Below are positions 4,347 to 5,074 of a stretch of 5,074 bases of DNA, one piece after another. Positions within the stretch are counted from its first letter, which is position 1, and the number at the start of each line of letters is the position of its first letter. Below the pieces are notes generated by a model. The model ran no database searches, was not told where the DNA came from, and was given only the letters and a program-made list of their open reading frames with translations. Origin of the DNA: Gemmatimonadota bacterium (lineage in GTDB: Bacteria; Latescibacterota; UBA2968; UBA8231); assembly GCA_026706165.1 (NCBI GenBank), contig JAPOZF010000098.1:5063-10136 (forward strand), in the 5' to 3' direction. The translations under genes and the position numbers were made by a program.

Positions 4347-5063
4347 TCAGACCTTCTGCAGCGACGCCCAGCGGTCGTAGTAGAGGTGAATGGACTCGGG
4401 CAGGAACTCGCGCGCCCCCGGGTTCAGCATGAAGGCGCACCGGCCCGGCTCCGACTTTTCCTCCTCCTCGTCGAAAACCTGAAAGCTGGTGGAGATGGTC
4501 AGCCTTTCCCGCCCCGGGGTGGCCGCGGAGCGGTGCAGGCAGTCGCCGTTCCAGAAGATCGTCTGCCCCGCCTTGAGGTCGACGACCATGTCTCCGGGCA
4601 GCCTCTCGTGGAGGCTGTCACGCATCGCCGCGTACTCCTCCCCGGTGCGGAAGCGGCGGTGGCTGCCGGGAATCAGCGAAAGCGCGATGTCGTCGACCAT
4701 CGCCATCTCCCAGCGGCAGCCGCGCCGGGGCTGGCGCAGGTACTCCATCTCCTCTTCTTCGCCGCGGTCCATCACCAGGCCGTCGTCGCGGTGCCAGCGG
4801 ATGTTGAACGGCTCGTTCTCCGGATTGGTGAACATCGCCATCGGACCGATGCGGATACCGGTGCCGATCTGCCCGTGCACGTAGTCGAGCAGGGCCCGGC
4901 AACCGTAGTATTCGGCGAAGACGGGTTCGCCGAACTCCGGGGCGTTCAACCCGACGATGTGGTAGGGCTCCCCGTCGCCGTGGAAATCGCTGTAGAGGTC
5001 GACCTCGCCGGCGCGGACCTTCTGCCTGATTCTCCGCGCCGCGACGCGCATCTCCCCGGTCAT
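4347..5063 (-). CDS. Phytanoyl-CoA dioxygenase (PhyH)-like Fe(II)/2-oxoglutarate oxygenase
   Basis: This protein has the PhyH-type jelly-roll signature: iron-binding HxD as WHRDD (His91, Asp93), the IPGSHRR motif (131-137) and distal His177 in NGDCLHRSA, followed 10 residues later by Arg187, the 2-oxoglutarate anchor. Such enzymes couple 2-oxoglutarate decarboxylation to hydroxylation of a small molecule or lipid-like substrate; acyl-CoA is not implied by the family name. ATG at 5063 has AGGA 7 nt upstream at the very edge of the window. The frame stays open to the edge, and only 90 residues precede HxD, somewhat short for the family, so the true start may lie outside and the gene may be partial. 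An acidic patch (DEEEEKSE) lies near the C-terminus. It is followed after 42 nt by the membrane hydroxylase, suggesting two oxygenases acting on related substrates. Confidence 0.86.
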   Translation of the reverse strand: MTGEMRVAARRIRQKVRAGEVDLYSDFHGDGEPYHIVGLNAPEFGEPVFAEYYGCRALLDYVHGQIGTGIRIGPMAMFTNPENEPFNIRWHRDDGLVMDRGEEEEMEYLRQPRRGCRWEMAMVDDIALSLIPGSHRRFRTGEEYAAMRDSLHERLPGDMVVDLKAGQTIFWNGDCLHRSAATPGRERLTISTSFQVFDEEEEKSEPGRCAFMLNPGAREFLPESIHLYYDRWASLQKV

Positions 5064-5070
5064 CCCCGGT

Positions 5071-5074
5071 TCCT
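5071..5074 (-). promoter_or_regulatory. Possible Shine-Dalgarno of the PhyH-like gene
   Basis: AGGA at the window edge lies 7 nt before the ATG at 5063-5061. It supports that start, but the window ends here, so an upstream start in the same open frame cannot be excluded. Confidence 0.4.

Noticed and set aside
3193..4440. 415-codon minus-strand frame overlapping the hydroxylase
   Set aside because: It is an out-of-frame shadow rich in Arg, Pro and Leu; the 344-residue frame at 3270-4304 has all the histidine motifs.

Overview
The window is GC-rich DNA with strong GC preference at third codon positions. It reads as a chromosomal segment of a free-living bacterium, possibly proteobacterial or a related environmental phylum, but nothing here fixes the taxon. 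All eight supported genes lie on the minus strand, so transcription runs from the right edge to the left edge. Long plus-strand open frames, such as 7-723 and 1459-2280, are antisense shadows of real genes.

In transcription order: (1) 5074-3270 holds a phytanoyl-CoA dioxygenase (PhyH)-like Fe(II)/2-oxoglutarate oxygenase followed by a membrane fatty acid hydroxylase/sterol desaturase-family protein, a plausible two-gene oxidative lipid or small-molecule unit. (2) 3143-2441 is a compact VapBC-type toxin-antitoxin pair with a GTGA overlap and its own sigma70-like promoter, placed so close to the antitoxin start that the message may be leaderless. (3) After a 248-bp gap, 2192-1 carries a second unit: a LecA-like lectin-fold protein, an aminoglycoside-phosphotransferase-fold protein overlapping it by GTGA, a small DUF5069-family protein, and the N-terminal part of a short-chain dehydrogenase (SDR) that runs off the left edge.

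The main discovery is the DUF5069 gene at 708-430. Its frame has an in-frame TGA at 573-571, exactly where the family has a conserved Cys in its Y-x-[YF]-P-C-P-x-D-x-R/Q-F-L signature. Reading TGA as selenocysteine gives a continuous 92-residue family member (Y-I-F-P-U-P-A-D-Q-R-F-L). A perfect 7-bp hairpin with loop UGGA follows, with 19 nt between the UGA and the loop. This fits the bacterial SECIS rules: adequate upper stem, small loop, G in the first two loop positions, 16-37 nt spacing. I therefore call it a probable selenoprotein that conventional gene callers would miss or call as a pseudogene. The SDR begins 10 nt after its stop with no good Shine-Dalgarno, so SDR translation may be coupled to UGA readthrough.

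No tRNA, rRNA, CRISPR, insertion sequence or convincing intrinsic terminator is visible.
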